A stretch of 64,000 bases of DNA from CAYQTL01 sp964420405 (GCA_964420405.1 CAYQTL010000013.1:19023-83022), one strand, 5' to 3'. Positions 44,848 to 54,523 are shown, counted from the first letter of the stretch. The notes: generated by a model not told the origin, from the letters alone. Numbers and translations are program-made.

Positions 44848-45768
44848 ATGGCCATCGCCCGCAGCACGATCTTCCAGATGCTCCTGAGTGTGACGGTGGT
44901 CGCGCTGATCGTGGCCGGATGCTGCTACTGGCGTGGACCCACGCCCGACTACCAGAACCACAGGGGCATCTGTGTCTACGTCAACCAGAGCACGCCGACC
45001 CGGCTGGAGATCGACGTCCGTTGTGGCCGCATGGCCAGGCAGAAGACCACGGTGGAGCTCTACGAGCCTGCGTCCTCCGTGAGCCGGCGAGGGGCGACCG
45101 TTCCGGCCGAGGTGATCGCCGACGAGGACAACGCCGCCCTGAACCACGTCGCGCTGGATCTCGCACCCGACACTTCGGAAGCGGTCCTCGTCCTGTTCAC
45201 CAGCTCGGGCGATATCTACGAGATCCTGCCCAGGTTCCAGGGGGCGGGGAACGCTCTCGCCAGCGTCGACTTCCAGAGCGTTCTGTACTACGCCAGCCGG
45301 CGGTTCGACTACGAGCTGGAGAGCCTCCGTCCCCTGCTGGGACACGTCCACCAGCTGTGGCGACCCACGTGGCGCTCCGAGACGGACGAGTCAGCGCCCG
45401 TCGCACAGCCATCCGTACTGCCCGTGGCCGAAGAGGGCATCTTCATGAACGTGCTGACGTTGCTGCCTCAGGAGATGCGTAGGTACCCCGAAAAGGGTCC
45501 GCATGTCGTGGCCCGGTACACGGTGGAGGCACGCGAGCTCGGATCGTACACCGGCGGGCACGGGGCGTTTCAGCACGTGCACCAGTGGGAGCTGTACGAT
45601 GTGACCCGCGTCCCCGCCTACAGGATCGACAGCTTCGAGGTGCGTGGACTCTACAACCCGCCGAAGCTCCACGAGGGCAGCTACTACGGCCCGCACCCCT
45701 TTGACGAGAGCGCCACCAGGATCGCCACGGCGGTCCAGAAGTACTGGGAGGCGTCGCACCTCAGGTGA
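44848..45768 (+). CDS. Predicted lipoprotein of unknown function
   Basis: These 306 residues have a lipobox at LIVAGC, so Cys24 should be lipid-modified after cleavage by signal peptidase II. The mature protein is about 280 residues, beta-rich and rich in Tyr and His (GGHGAFQHVHQWELYDV, SYYGPHPFDE). I do not recognise the family. It is divergent from the TPR kinase at 41356-44694 with 153 bases between starts, which could mean shared control. The ATG has CGGGAGGCGCC upstream. A frame reaching far upstream to 42361 is antisense to the kinase and is rejected. Confidence 0.75.
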   Translation: MAIARSTIFQMLLSVTVVALIVAGCCYWRGPTPDYQNHRGICVYVNQSTPTRLEIDVRCGRMARQKTTVELYEPASSVSRRGATVPAEVIADEDNAALNHVALDLAPDTSEAVLVLFTSSGDIYEILPRFQGAGNALASVDFQSVLYYASRRFDYELESLRPLLGHVHQLWRPTWRSETDESAPVAQPSVLPVAEEGIFMNVLTLLPQEMRRYPEKGPHVVARYTVEARELGSYTGGHGAFQHVHQWELYDVTRVPAYRIDSFEVRGLYNPPKLHEGSYYGPHPFDESATRIATAVQKYWEASHLR

Positions 45769-46443
45769 GCGCAGGTCCCGTACTCGAGAACGGCCCTCCA
45801 CGATAGACCCGACTGCGGTGGGGCCGCCGCAACGCGCAGGAACCGCCCGAACCCAGCCGGCGACCCGTTCCCCAGCCAGCGCCTGTGGTTCTGCCCGCCG
45901 GTCGCCCCGCGGGCCTCTATGGGCCGCTCGAGGCCCATGCGGTCGACACCCCCCCGGACCGGGGTGCGCCAATCGCTCCCGTTCGCCGATCCGCCGCGAA
46001 CGGCACCTCCTGGTCGACCTCGGCCGCTGCGCCCTTCGCGCCGGGGCGACCGCATTCGCCCTGGCCTCCACTGTCGGCGCCTGCCTGGGAACTGGAGCAG
46101 GGGCCGTGGAGACCCGGTCGCCGCAGGTCGCGCCGCACGTCCATCACGTCGGAACCTGCCGCGAGATGAGATATCGCGATGAGCTCAGAGATTGCACGCC
46201 CCCCCACCCGCCGCCCGCGCCCCGGACCAGGCCACGCGGTGGCCCGTTCGGAGCTCCCGGGTCCACTGCGGCCGTCGCGGCGACCGCGATACCGAAGGAA
46301 GCTGTCAAGCCGTCCTCAAGAAGTCGTCAAGTTGCTGCGAATCATACGTTTCCAGATTGACGACGATGCTGCCGTGCATCAGCCTCGGGTAACGGGGGCA
46401 GGTCGTCCCGACCCGCCCGAACCCCGTTGCGAAGGAGGAATCG
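45769..46443. other. Long intergenic region before a propeller gene
   Basis: These 675 bases contain no gene I can support on either strand; frames present have no conserved sequence. The last 140 bases are less GC-rich and probably carry the promoter of the gene at 46444, with three phased TCAAG repeats at 46305-46331 (listed separately) and the ribosome site GAAGGAGG. Confidence 0.45.
46305..46331 (+). promoter_or_regulatory. Three TCAAG boxes phased at 11 bases
   Basis: TCAAG occurs at 46305-46309, 46316-46320 and 46327-46331, exactly 11 bases apart, so all three face the same side of the helix. The array sits about 113 bases upstream of the start at 46444. Such spacing is typical of direct-repeat sites for response regulators. 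No bound protein is known; chance remains possible. Confidence 0.35.
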
Positions 46444-47940
46444 ATGCGAGCATCCACCATCAGGCCGCCCGCCGCCGCGTCCGCGATCGTCCTCATCCTG
46501 GCGCTCTCGGCGCTGCCCGGAACCGCCGCCGCGTGGGACTGGCAGGCCATCTGGTCCCAGGGGGGCCCCGAGTTCGAGAACGGGACCCACGTCTCGATGG
46601 ACGACGCCGGCAACGTCTACGTCGCCGGATGGGCCTCGATCCGGGACCGCGGCGACGACGACATCGTGGTCGTCAAGTACAGCTCCAGCGGTGTCAAGCA
46701 GTGGGACTACATGTACGACGCCGGCTTGCACAGCTCGCTGGGCTACGACCACCCGGTCGGCGTCGGCACCGACGCGGCCGGCAACGTGTACGTCGCGGGC
46801 AAGGCCCGCTTCCAGCGCTCCGGCCTGCAGGACTACGACATGGTCACGATCAAGCTGAACGCCGCCGGGGCCGAGCAGTGGCGCCGCTACTACGACTGGA
46901 CCGGCGGCTCCAGCGACCACGGCGACGACGTCGCGGTGGACATGGCGGTCGACTCTGCCGGCAACGTGTGGGTCCTGGGCAGCAGCGACGGTGCGTACGT
47001 GACGGTCACGTACGACGCGGCCGGCACCCGGCAATGGGCAACCCGCTACGAGGGCGGCCATGCCGGCGCCACCAGCGATGCGCGAGCACTTGCCATCGAC
47101 CCGCAGGGCAACGTGGTCGTCACCGGCGCGAGCCAGGGGGCGGTCTACCACGGCTACGACTACGTCACGATCAAGTACAACACCGCCGGGGTCGAGCAGT
47201 GGGTGGCGCGGTACGACAACGACGACCAGCAGACCAGCTTCGACCCCGCGGACGTCGCCGTCGACGCTGCCGGCAACGTCGCCGTCACCGGGACCTTCGA
47301 CGCCGGCAACGGCGACTTCGACATCGCGACCGTCTCCTACACCAGCGGCGGGTCAGAGGTGTGGGACGACACCTGGTCTGGCTCCGGCTTCGACGGCGTC
47401 TTCGACGACCATGGGACCGGCGTGGCGTTCGACTCCCAGGGCAACCTGATCGCCGTCGGCTGGACGACGCAGAACGTCACCGCCGCCGACTACCTGACGA
47501 TCAAGTACAGCCCCGCCGGGGTTCGCCTGTGGTCCCGGACCTACAACGAGGTGCCCGGCGTCGCCGGCACCGACGACTCCCTGGACTGGGCCTACGACGT
47601 CGGCGTGGACAGTGCCGGCCGGGTCACGGTGGTCGGTCAGCTCGACGTCGACTACCAGGGCATCGCGACCCAGCCGACCTACGGCGTCGTCACCTACAGC
47701 CCGGATGGCACCATCCTCGACGTCCGCCACTGGGACGCCGAGCCGGGGTTCCCGCTCCTCGACGAGGCTCTCGCGGTGGCGGTCACACCGGCCGGCGACA
47801 TCGCGGTGACAGGTCTCGCCGGGGGCTCGGCCACGTTCGACGACATCGGCACCGCCGCCGTGTACCACGCCGGCCCGCTCTTCGAGGACGGCTTCGAGAG
47901 CGGCGACACGTCGGGGTGGAGCTCCGCGGTCGGCGAGTGA
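46444..47940 (+). CDS. SBBP-type beta-propeller exoprotein with DGFESGD tail
   Basis: These 498 residues open with a signal peptide (AIVLILALSALPGTAAAW). They contain eight repeats with the core DxxGNVYVAG (DDAGNVYVAG, DAAGNVYVAG, DSAGNVWVLG, DPQGNVVVTG, DAAGNVAVTG, DSQGNLIAVG, DSAGRVTVVG, TPAGDIAVTG). Each is preceded by a D-x-x-x-x-K-Y/YN segment and GVKQW-like turns. This is the SBBP (seven-bladed beta-propeller) repeat. The end is LFEDGFESGDTSGWSSAVGE, one of the two tails here that end in Glu rather than Pro. The start is certain: GAAGGAGG lies seven bases before the ATG. It converges with the LVIVD gene, with 92 bases between stops. Extracellular, function unknown. Confidence 0.87.
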   Translation: MRASTIRPPAAASAIVLILALSALPGTAAAWDWQAIWSQGGPEFENGTHVSMDDAGNVYVAGWASIRDRGDDDIVVVKYSSSGVKQWDYMYDAGLHSSLGYDHPVGVGTDAAGNVYVAGKARFQRSGLQDYDMVTIKLNAAGAEQWRRYYDWTGGSSDHGDDVAVDMAVDSAGNVWVLGSSDGAYVTVTYDAAGTRQWATRYEGGHAGATSDARALAIDPQGNVVVTGASQGAVYHGYDYVTIKYNTAGVEQWVARYDNDDQQTSFDPADVAVDAAGNVAVTGTFDAGNGDFDIATVSYTSGGSEVWDDTWSGSGFDGVFDDHGTGVAFDSQGNLIAVGWTTQNVTAADYLTIKYSPAGVRLWSRTYNEVPGVAGTDDSLDWAYDVGVDSAGRVTVVGQLDVDYQGIATQPTYGVVTYSPDGTILDVRHWDAEPGFPLLDEALAVAVTPAGDIAVTGLAGGSATFDDIGTAAVYHAGPLFEDGFESGDTSGWSSAVGE

Positions 47941-48032
47941 CCGAGCCCGGACGGACGTGACGCGCGGACTGCGGCCGCGGTGACGCCTGGCCCCGCGGGG
48001 ACGATCTCCGGCTCCCGCTCGTCGGCGGATCC

Positions 48033-49931
48033 TCAGGGCGTCGTGTCGGACCACCGCGTGGTGTCGCCGCTCTCGAATCCGTCGGCGAACAGGGGGGATG
48101 CACACTTCCGGAACAGTCCGAGACCGAGGCTGCCGTCCGCCATCGCCACCAGGCCGGAGTTGATGTCGACGTCGTACGGCTCGCCGCCGGAGGCGAACGC
48201 GCCCACCTCGACCGGTGTCGCCGGGTCGCTGACGTCGATCACCACCAGCCCGAGCTCGCGGTCGGCGACGTACGCGAGGCCGCCGGCCACCACGATCCGT
48301 GACGGATCGCCGACTCCCGCGACGGCGCCGGCCGCGGTCGGGGCCGCCGGGTCGCTGACGTCGTACAGTCGCAGGACGCCGTCCTCGGAGCCCACCGCCA
48401 GGTGCGTGCCCCACGCGGCGACCGCCTGGGTGTACGCCGCGATGGCGATCGACCCCATCTCCACCGGTGACGACGGCACCGTCACGTCGATGACCCGGAC
48501 CCCCTCGTCACCGTCGGCGACGAACGCGTGGTCGCCCAGGAGGGCGACCGACCACGTGTAGCCCGGCGTGTCGACGTCGCCGATCTCGACCGGCGCCGAC
48601 GGCACCGTCACGTCCACGATCCGCATGCCGTCGCTTCCGTCACAGAGATAGACCGTGCTGCCGTTGATCTCGACGCATCGAGAGTAGCCGGGCGTGTCGA
48701 GCCCGCCGATCACCACCGGCGCCGAAGGGTCCGAGCCGTCGACCACCTGGAGCCCGTCGCCGGCGGCGGCCACGAACAGGGTCGTCCCGGAGCAGACCAG
48801 GTCCTGCTGGACCGGCGCCATCGGCAGCGTCGCGATCTCGACCGGCGCGGCGACGTCGGTGATGTCGATCGCCCGCAGGCCGCCGTACACGTCGACCATC
48901 CATGCCACACCAGGCGCGAGCGCGACGCCGTGGGCGCTGGCGTGGGACCGGTCCAGGTGGCCGACCTCGCCAGGCACGGCAGGCGTCGCGACGTCCACGA
49001 CCCGGAGCCCGCCGAAGGAGTCGTGGACGAGAGCGAGCGATCCGTCGACCGTCACACCGTGAGCGTGGCCCGGCGTGTCGAGGTCCCCAACCGGATCCGG
49101 AGATGACGGGGTGGACACGTCGACGATCGTCAGGCCGTCCGAGTCGATGGCCACGAACGCCAGGTCGCCGCTACGGGTCACGCCCCGCGCCGATCCGGTG
49201 GTCGGGACGACGCCGATCTCGGTCGGCGCCGACGGCGTGGAGACGTCGACCACCCGGAGACCGGCGCTGAGCCACGCGACCAGGGCGACATCGGACGCGA
49301 CGCTGACGTCCCGCGCATTCGACCAGCCGGCGAGGTCCAGAAACCCGACCTCGGTCGGCGACGCGGGGTCGCTCACGTCGACCACCCGGAGACCCGCGGT
49401 CGATGCCGCCACGTAGGCGTGCGTGCCGTCGACCGCAACCGCACTGGCGCCTCCCACCGTGTCGATCCACCCGAGCTCCGACGGGTGGGCGGGGTCGGCG
49501 ACGTCGACCAGGTGGAGGCCGCTCCCCGCCGCCACATACGCGATCGGCCCGACGACCTCGATCCCCTCCGCCTCACCCGAGAGGTCGAGATGGCCGATCT
49601 CCGTGGGCGCGCCGGGGATCGAAACATCGACCACCCGCAGCCCGCCCCGGGACGCCGCGAGGTACACCAGGTCGCCGGACGCCGCCATGCCGTCGATGGT
49701 CCCGGGGACGAGGACCTCGCCCACCACGACCGGCGCCGCCGGGCTGCTCAGGTCCACCCCCATCAGCACGCCGCCGCTGCCGACCCAGACGTGGCCGCCC
49801 GCGCGGACCGCGTCGTAGGTCGGCCCGTATCGCAGCTCCCCGAGCAGCTCCGGGCAGCTCAGCCCGACCGCGGGAACCGAGGCGAAGATGGCGAGTGTCG
49901 CGACCGAAGCCGCAGCCGTCCTGAGCGTCAT
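48033..49931 (-). CDS. LVIVD-repeat exoprotein with DGFESGD tail (second copy)
   Basis: This 632-residue paralogue of 7872-9833 has a signal peptide (AAASVATLAIFASVPAVGLSC) and a mature start SCPELLGELRYGPTYDAV matching SCPEL...GPSYAV of the other copy. It also has 13 repeats of the form GLRVVDVSxPxxPxEIG. The last repeat is followed by LFADGFESGDTTRWSDTTP. Equal repeat number suggests a fixed fold and whole-gene duplication rather than repeat slippage. The ATG at 49931 has GGGAGGATCGCC upstream; a longer frame to 50156 has no conserved sequence. It lies downstream of a TPR kinase on the same strand, 660 bases away. Confidence 0.87.
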   Translation of the reverse strand: MTLRTAAASVATLAIFASVPAVGLSCPELLGELRYGPTYDAVRAGGHVWVGSGGVLMGVDLSSPAAPVVVGEVLVPGTIDGMAASGDLVYLAASRGGLRVVDVSIPGAPTEIGHLDLSGEAEGIEVVGPIAYVAAGSGLHLVDVADPAHPSELGWIDTVGGASAVAVDGTHAYVAASTAGLRVVDVSDPASPTEVGFLDLAGWSNARDVSVASDVALVAWLSAGLRVVDVSTPSAPTEIGVVPTTGSARGVTRSGDLAFVAIDSDGLTIVDVSTPSSPDPVGDLDTPGHAHGVTVDGSLALVHDSFGGLRVVDVATPAVPGEVGHLDRSHASAHGVALAPGVAWMVDVYGGLRAIDITDVAAPVEIATLPMAPVQQDLVCSGTTLFVAAAGDGLQVVDGSDPSAPVVIGGLDTPGYSRCVEINGSTVYLCDGSDGMRIVDVTVPSAPVEIGDVDTPGYTWSVALLGDHAFVADGDEGVRVIDVTVPSSPVEMGSIAIAAYTQAVAAWGTHLAVGSEDGVLRLYDVSDPAAPTAAGAVAGVGDPSRIVVAGGLAYVADRELGLVVIDVSDPATPVEVGAFASGGEPYDVDINSGLVAMADGSLGLGLFRKCASPLFADGFESGDTTRWSDTTP

Positions 49932-50591
49932 GGCGATCCTCCCGTGCCGTCGCGATTCCCGAAGAACTTCGGTCCGGCACGGGACGACCGCATGAACCCA
50001 GGCGACAGGCGCGTGCCCGGACGCGACACCTTCCTGCACGGGGGCGACACCGCCCGTCCCGGGGTACCCGGGCGGCCGGGTCTTCCGTGTCGTGTCGCAT
50101 GCCGACCTGTGGCAGTGCTCCAGAAACATCGCGCATGACCCATGGGCTGTGCACACCGCACGGGCACATCAACCCCAACCGGCGTCCCGGATCCCCACGA
50201 CGCGCTCGCTCGATCAGGAGGCGTTCACGACCGCTCCCGCCGGGGTCATTCCGACGCCACGTCCACGACGCAGACCGGCAGGGCGGTGGAATCCTCTCCA
50301 CGATGACGACCCCCGGGCGTCTTCTCCCACCATGGCGCTGCCGGCGGACGCCGAGCTCATCGTCATCGGAAGTCACATGGGAGAGAAGGCGTTCCTGCGG
50401 GGGTTCCGCTCCGGTCGGTGGGCGCGAGGGTGACAAGGGCTCGAACGGGGGGTGCCGCGTACCCCGGCTCCTTCAGGTCCACGGCGCCCCGGGCAGCGGG
50501 CGGTCACCAGGGCGCTCGATCTCCCGATCACGCCCGGAAACCGGCCGGCCGGCGCTCGTCGGCCCGTTGACCGCCCGCGGTGGCCCACCCC
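49932..50591. other. Long intergenic region between kinase and LVIVD gene
   Basis: No gene is supported in these 660 bases. On the plus strand near 50340-50410 a short stretch reads DAELIVIGSHMGEKAFLRG, reminiscent of the end of a universal stress protein, but it has no upstream domain. It is at best a remnant. Promoter signals for the LVIVD gene should lie near 49932-50050. Several short GC-rich inverted repeats occur; none is followed by a T-run. Confidence 0.35.
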
Positions 50592-53111
50592 TCAGGGCGG
50601 CAGCCGCGCGAGCTCGTCGCGCGCCTGCCGCAGATCCGGATCGTCCGGCCCCCAGCCCGCCTCCATCCGCTCGATCGCCTCGCGGAAGGTCGCGCGCGCC
50701 GCCGCCGGACGCCCGGCGTCCCGCTGGATCCGCGCAAGACCGGCGAGCGCGAGCCCGATGAACGGATCGTCGGGGTCGAGATCGGCGAGAACCCTCGCCG
50801 CCCGGCGGTAGTGGTCCTCCGCCTCGTCGTACCGCCCCCGCCGGCCCGCCAGCTCGCCGCGCAGCTCCAGCACCGACGCGAGGTCGGTCGGGCTCGCCGC
50901 CCGGACCGCCAGCTCCTCGAGCGCGTCGAGCTGGCGGCCGGCGGCGTCGAGCCGCTCGAGAGCGAGGAGGGTCCGCACCAGGCTGCGGCGCATCCACCAC
51001 ACCTCCCCGTGCTCCGGGCCCCACACCGCCTCGGCGACCTCGATCGCCCGCCGGATCAGCGGCTCCGCCGTCGCCGGCCGCCCGAGCTCTCGCTGGATGT
51101 TGCCGAGAGTGGTCAGGCTCAGCGCGACGTGCCAGTGATCGGGACCGAGCACCCGCTCACGGATCGCCAGCGCGCGCCGCTCGAGGGCGAGCGCCTCCTC
51201 GAACCGCTGCTGGTCCTGGTACACGATCGCGAGGGTGTGGAGGCTGGTGGCGAGCTGGTATCCGTCGGGGCCGTGCGCGGCCTCCTCGATCTCGATCGAG
51301 CGCCGGTAGAGCCTCTCGGCCTCCGCGAGGTCGCCCGCGAGGTACCGCAGCGCACCGAGGTTGTGGAGGCTCGCCGCCAGCTCGGGATGATCCCCAGCCA
51401 GGGTGCGCTCCCGCATCTCGAGCGCCCGCCGGTGGACCGCCTCGGCGTCCTCCATCCGGCCCTGATGCCACAGCACGTTGCCGAGCACGTTGAGGCTGGA
51501 GGCCAGCTCGGGGCCGTCTCCCGGGGCCCGCTCCAGGATCTCCACCGCCCGTCGGATCAGCGGCTCGGCGTCGTCGTACCGGCCCGCCACGTCGCGCAGC
51601 TCGGCCACCCGCTGCAGGCCCGTCGCGAGGGCGAGCGCGTCGCGGCCGGAGTGCGTCTCGCGGATCGCCAGCGACCGCTCGAGCAGCGGCTCGGCGCGGT
51701 CGATCCTGCCGAGCACCGTGTACACGCGGCCGATCGTCTCCATGAAGGCGGCCTGCGTCGCCGGCTGGTCGGCGAGGGCGTCGATCCGCTCCGCGCCGGC
51801 CTGGAGCAGCTCGCTGGCCGTCGGGTCCTCGCCCATGGCGACGCCCGGATCGGACCGGTCGAACAGCGAGATCAGGAAATCGGAGACCTCCCGGGCGGCG
51901 GCGGCCTCGCGGTTCGCACGATCGGCCTCCTGCCGGATCCGTTCCGCCTGTACGGTCATCGTCGCGGCGAACGCGACCAGCACGAGCATCGCGGCGGCGG
52001 CGCTCCCGACGATCACCCGGTGACGGCGGGCGAACTTCCGCAGCTGGTACAGCGCGCTCGGCGGGCGCGCGAGGATCGGCTGCGACGTCAGGAACCGTTC
52101 GACGTCCTCCGCCATCGCGGCCACCGACGGGTAGCGGCGCGACGGCACCTTCTCGAGCGCCTTGGCGACGATCGTCTCGACGTCGGCGTCGATCCGGCGG
52201 GCGCCGGGCGCGCTCTCGCGCAACGGTCGCGGGGGCTCCTCACACACCACCCGCAACGCCTCGACGAGCGCCGCGCGCCCGGTGTCGTACGGCCGGCGAC
52301 CCGCGAGCATCTCGTACAGGATCACGCCGAGGGCGTAGACGTCGGTGCGGACGTCGATCTCGTCCGGCCGACCCGCGGCCTGCTCAGGGCTCATGTACGG
52401 CACCGTGCCCTTGAGCTGCCCAACCTCGGTCAGGAGCGACCCGCCGGCGTCGTGGTCGGTGATCCGCGCGAGCCCGAAGTCGAGGATCTTGACCACCGGT
52501 ACGCCGACCGCCGTCGAGCCGTGGGACACCGTCTCCTCGGGTCGCCGCACGATGATGTTGGTCGGCTTGAGGTCGCGGTGGATCACGCCGCGCTGGTGGG
52601 CGTAGTGGACGCCGTCGGCGATCGCCCGGAACAGGCCCAGGCGCAGCTCGAGCTCCTCGGTCGAGAGCCGGGCGGGGCGGGCGGCCAGCCACGCGTCCAG
52701 CGTCTCGCCGCGCACCAGCTCCATGGCGAAGAAGTCGTGGCCGTCCACGGTGTGGCCCGACTCGTAGATGGCGGCGATGTTCGGGTGCTTGAGCCGGCCG
52801 AGAATCTCGGCCTCGCGCTGGAAGAGCCGTGCGTGGACCTCGTCGACCCGGTGGCCGCGTCGCATGACCTTCAGAGCGACCCGACGGTGCGGATGCCGCT
52901 GCTCGGCCTCGTACACCACTCCCATGCCGCCCTCACCGAGGACGCCGACAATCCGGTAGCCGCCGATCGTCTCCGGCAGCGCGGGCCCCTGCCGGCCGCG
53001 CGACGACGCGGCGCCGCCCGGAGAGATCGACACCGTGTGCTCGAGATCGCGGTCCCTCGGCCCGTCGCCGGTGCCTGCGGAGGAGCCGTGGTCGTCCCTG
53101 GAGCCGGTCAC
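50592..53111 (-). CDS. Transmembrane Ser/Thr protein kinase with TPR region
   Basis: These 839 residues start from GTG 53111 (GGAGG ten bases upstream; start not certain). A 45-residue polar leader precedes the kinase domain: LGEGGMGVVYEAE, Lys81 in VALKVM, HRDLKPTN with Asp180, DFG with Asp211 and GTVPYMSPEQ. A transmembrane helix (about 366-388) is followed by a short coiled-coil (RIRQEADRANREAAAAREV). About ten 42-residue TPR units then follow, with motifs such as GRIDRAEPLLERSLAIRE and LAEAERLYRRSIEIEE. The pattern is the TPR_12 tandem kind found in NPHP3/kinesin-light-chain-like arrays. It is followed on the same strand by the tailed LVIVD gene. No ECF gene is nearby. Confidence 0.92.
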   Translation of the reverse strand: MTGSRDDHGSSAGTGDGPRDRDLEHTVSISPGGAASSRGRQGPALPETIGGYRIVGVLGEGGMGVVYEAEQRHPHRRVALKVMRRGHRVDEVHARLFQREAEILGRLKHPNIAAIYESGHTVDGHDFFAMELVRGETLDAWLAARPARLSTEELELRLGLFRAIADGVHYAHQRGVIHRDLKPTNIIVRRPEETVSHGSTAVGVPVVKILDFGLARITDHDAGGSLLTEVGQLKGTVPYMSPEQAAGRPDEIDVRTDVYALGVILYEMLAGRRPYDTGRAALVEALRVVCEEPPRPLRESAPGARRIDADVETIVAKALEKVPSRRYPSVAAMAEDVERFLTSQPILARPPSALYQLRKFARRHRVIVGSAAAAMLVLVAFAATMTVQAERIRQEADRANREAAAAREVSDFLISLFDRSDPGVAMGEDPTASELLQAGAERIDALADQPATQAAFMETIGRVYTVLGRIDRAEPLLERSLAIRETHSGRDALALATGLQRVAELRDVAGRYDDAEPLIRRAVEILERAPGDGPELASSLNVLGNVLWHQGRMEDAEAVHRRALEMRERTLAGDHPELAASLHNLGALRYLAGDLAEAERLYRRSIEIEEAAHGPDGYQLATSLHTLAIVYQDQQRFEEALALERRALAIRERVLGPDHWHVALSLTTLGNIQRELGRPATAEPLIRRAIEVAEAVWGPEHGEVWWMRRSLVRTLLALERLDAAGRQLDALEELAVRAASPTDLASVLELRGELAGRRGRYDEAEDHYRRAARVLADLDPDDPFIGLALAGLARIQRDAGRPAAARATFREAIERMEAGWGPDDPDLRQARDELARLPP

Positions 53112-53706
53112 GCTGGTGTTGCCTCCGATTCCGAGTCGTGTTCGCAGAGTACCCGAGCGGCGACGCCCCGGTCCATCGCCGGACCGGGAGCTCGAGCGTG
53201 GGAGCCCTCCGGTTCCAGGGGCCGCTGGCGACAGTCCGCAGGGCCCGCACATTCGTCAGAGAGCTGTGCGCCCCGAACCCCCCGTGGCCATGATGGCGCT
53301 CGCAGACGATGGTCAGGCCTCTACCCGCTAGTGATGACCGCCACGTGCGACCTCCCGCTCCAGATGGTAGATGTCCTATACAGCGTACTGCCTTTTCAAT
53401 TTTATTATTGGTTCCAGGATTACAGGCCACACCTGCTTGAGATCCAGGCCGATCCCTGCCATCGGGATCCCGAAGACTCCCATGCGCTTGCGCTTCACGA
53501 TCATCCAGCCTGCCGTTCTGGTCCAACGCTCGCGACCTCGGCGGACACGGTGTCCAGTGCCTCACGACCACCCGGCACCCGTCCGCCGTGCAGCGGTGAA
53601 CAACCACATCGGTCGCTCTGGCGCCCCTGCTGCGGCCCCGAAGGGCCTCCCTGCGAAGGCCGCGGCCCCGCCGGTGGATGTTCGCGATCCCGGGCGGTCC
53701 GCTGCC
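53112..53706. other. Gene-poor stretch with an AT-rich island
   Basis: No intact gene is supported here. At 53370-53430 the composition drops sharply (a run of 15 A/T bases around 53394-53408), which is exceptional for this window. On the minus strand at 53376-53504, within the island, a 42-codon ATG frame reads MIVKRKRMGVFGIPMAGIG and ends LKRQYAV. It looks protein-like but matches nothing I recognise. It may be the remnant of transferred DNA at the edge of the decay zone. Confidence 0.35.
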
Positions 53707-53905
53707 GCACGTCGTCGACGCAGCTCGCGCCCAGCTGGCGCTTGCGGACCTCGGGGCTGATGGAGTCGGGGATGATCGCCTGGGAGACGCGGCCGGCGGC
53801 GACGTCACGGGCCTCGGCGTTGCAGCGCTCGGCGTGCTCGAGGGTGCGCGAGCCCTTCTGGGCCTCGGACAGAAACCCCGCCGCGGAGATGCCGGCGACT
53901 CGGGT
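53707..53905 (-). pseudogene. Remnant of a flavoprotein 3' end (copy A)
   Basis: The minus-strand frame reads RVAGISAAGFLSEAQKGSRT, LEHAERCNAEARDVAAGRV and AIIPDSISPEVRKRQ. The same sequence in a better preserved form lies at 58209-58475 (RIAGTSAAELLSKAQDG, VEKYNAEAKEVAAGRV, AIIPDDTNPEVRERQ). DNA identity is high over about 180 bases. No start, FAD-binding domain or proper stop is present here. Copy B identifies the parent as probably a fumarate-reductase/succinate-dehydrogenase-type flavoprotein. A non-functional fragment. Confidence 0.65.
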
Positions 53906-54101
53906 GCCCGGGGCCGACGGTCTGGCGGTTCTCCGTGCTCTTTCTCGATCGACCCTCGGGCGAGGGCTCTTCCCGGTCCGTCGTCGTCGTTTCGAAGCCA
54001 CGCCCCAGCTCCGCGGGTTGACGGGCGCGTCACGACGGCGCGGTGACGGACTCGAAGATCGCCAGATCGTCGGACCGCGCACCGCAAGCAGGGAACTGGG
54101 T

Positions 54102-54523
54102 ATGTGCTGCCTGAAACGGCCTTGTGACGACCACACGCAACCGCGAATCCGGGTCGACGCAGAGGCGGTGCTGGCTCTCCTTGGAGCGGTTGACCGGCTC
54201 AGGTTCGTGCGGGCTGTCGCCCATGACCTCGAGAATCGGCAGGAACCGTGGTCAGGCGAGCCGAGATGGTCCAGCCGTGGCTCAACGGACTCGGAACAGA
54301 GGACCTGGAGAGTCACCATGTCGAGGCGCGGAAGGGCGAGCTGTTGCAGCAGCTTGGCATCAAGTGCCTCGACACGTTCCATCTCGCCTGCGCGGAGATG
54401 TCAGGAGCAGAGGTGTTTGTCACCACGGACGACCGGCCGCTGGCGACTGCACGTCGGTCGAGCAGGTCCTCGAGGATCCAGGTCACCGACCCAGCTTCCG
54501 TGGTCGCGGAGGTCTTCCCATGA
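54102..54523 (+). pseudogene. Frameshifted PIN-domain ribonuclease (VapC-like)
   Basis: The 5' part in one frame reads CCLKRPCDDHTQPRIRVDAE then AVLALLGAVDRLRFV, the conserved N-terminal half of a PIN protein. The 3' part continues in another frame: GIKCLDTFHLACAEMSGAEV then FVTTDDRPLATARR and VTDPASVVAEVFP. This is the second half, with acidic residues of the active site (D in LDTFH, DD in TTDD). The break falls near 54240-54300. The first catalytic Asp, normally in a YLDxCCL motif, reads L-G-M-C-C-L, so it is also lost. The last codon overlaps the next frame (ATGA). The enzyme would cleave RNA if intact; it is almost certainly dead. Confidence 0.72.

Noticed and set aside
49932..50591. A universal stress protein gene around 50340-50410.
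   Set aside because: Only about 19 residues resemble the C-terminal strand; no nucleotide-binding segment or start precedes it.
53416..53432. The string GGATTACAGGC, known from primate Alu elements, suggesting contamination.
   Set aside because: Only eleven bases match, the flanks do not continue as Alu, and the sequence on both sides is bacterial in character.
54030..54100. Possible N-terminal extension of the PIN gene upstream of 54102.
   Set aside because: The upstream codons do not match the expected strand with catalytic Asp; they look random, so the remnant is taken from the ATG.
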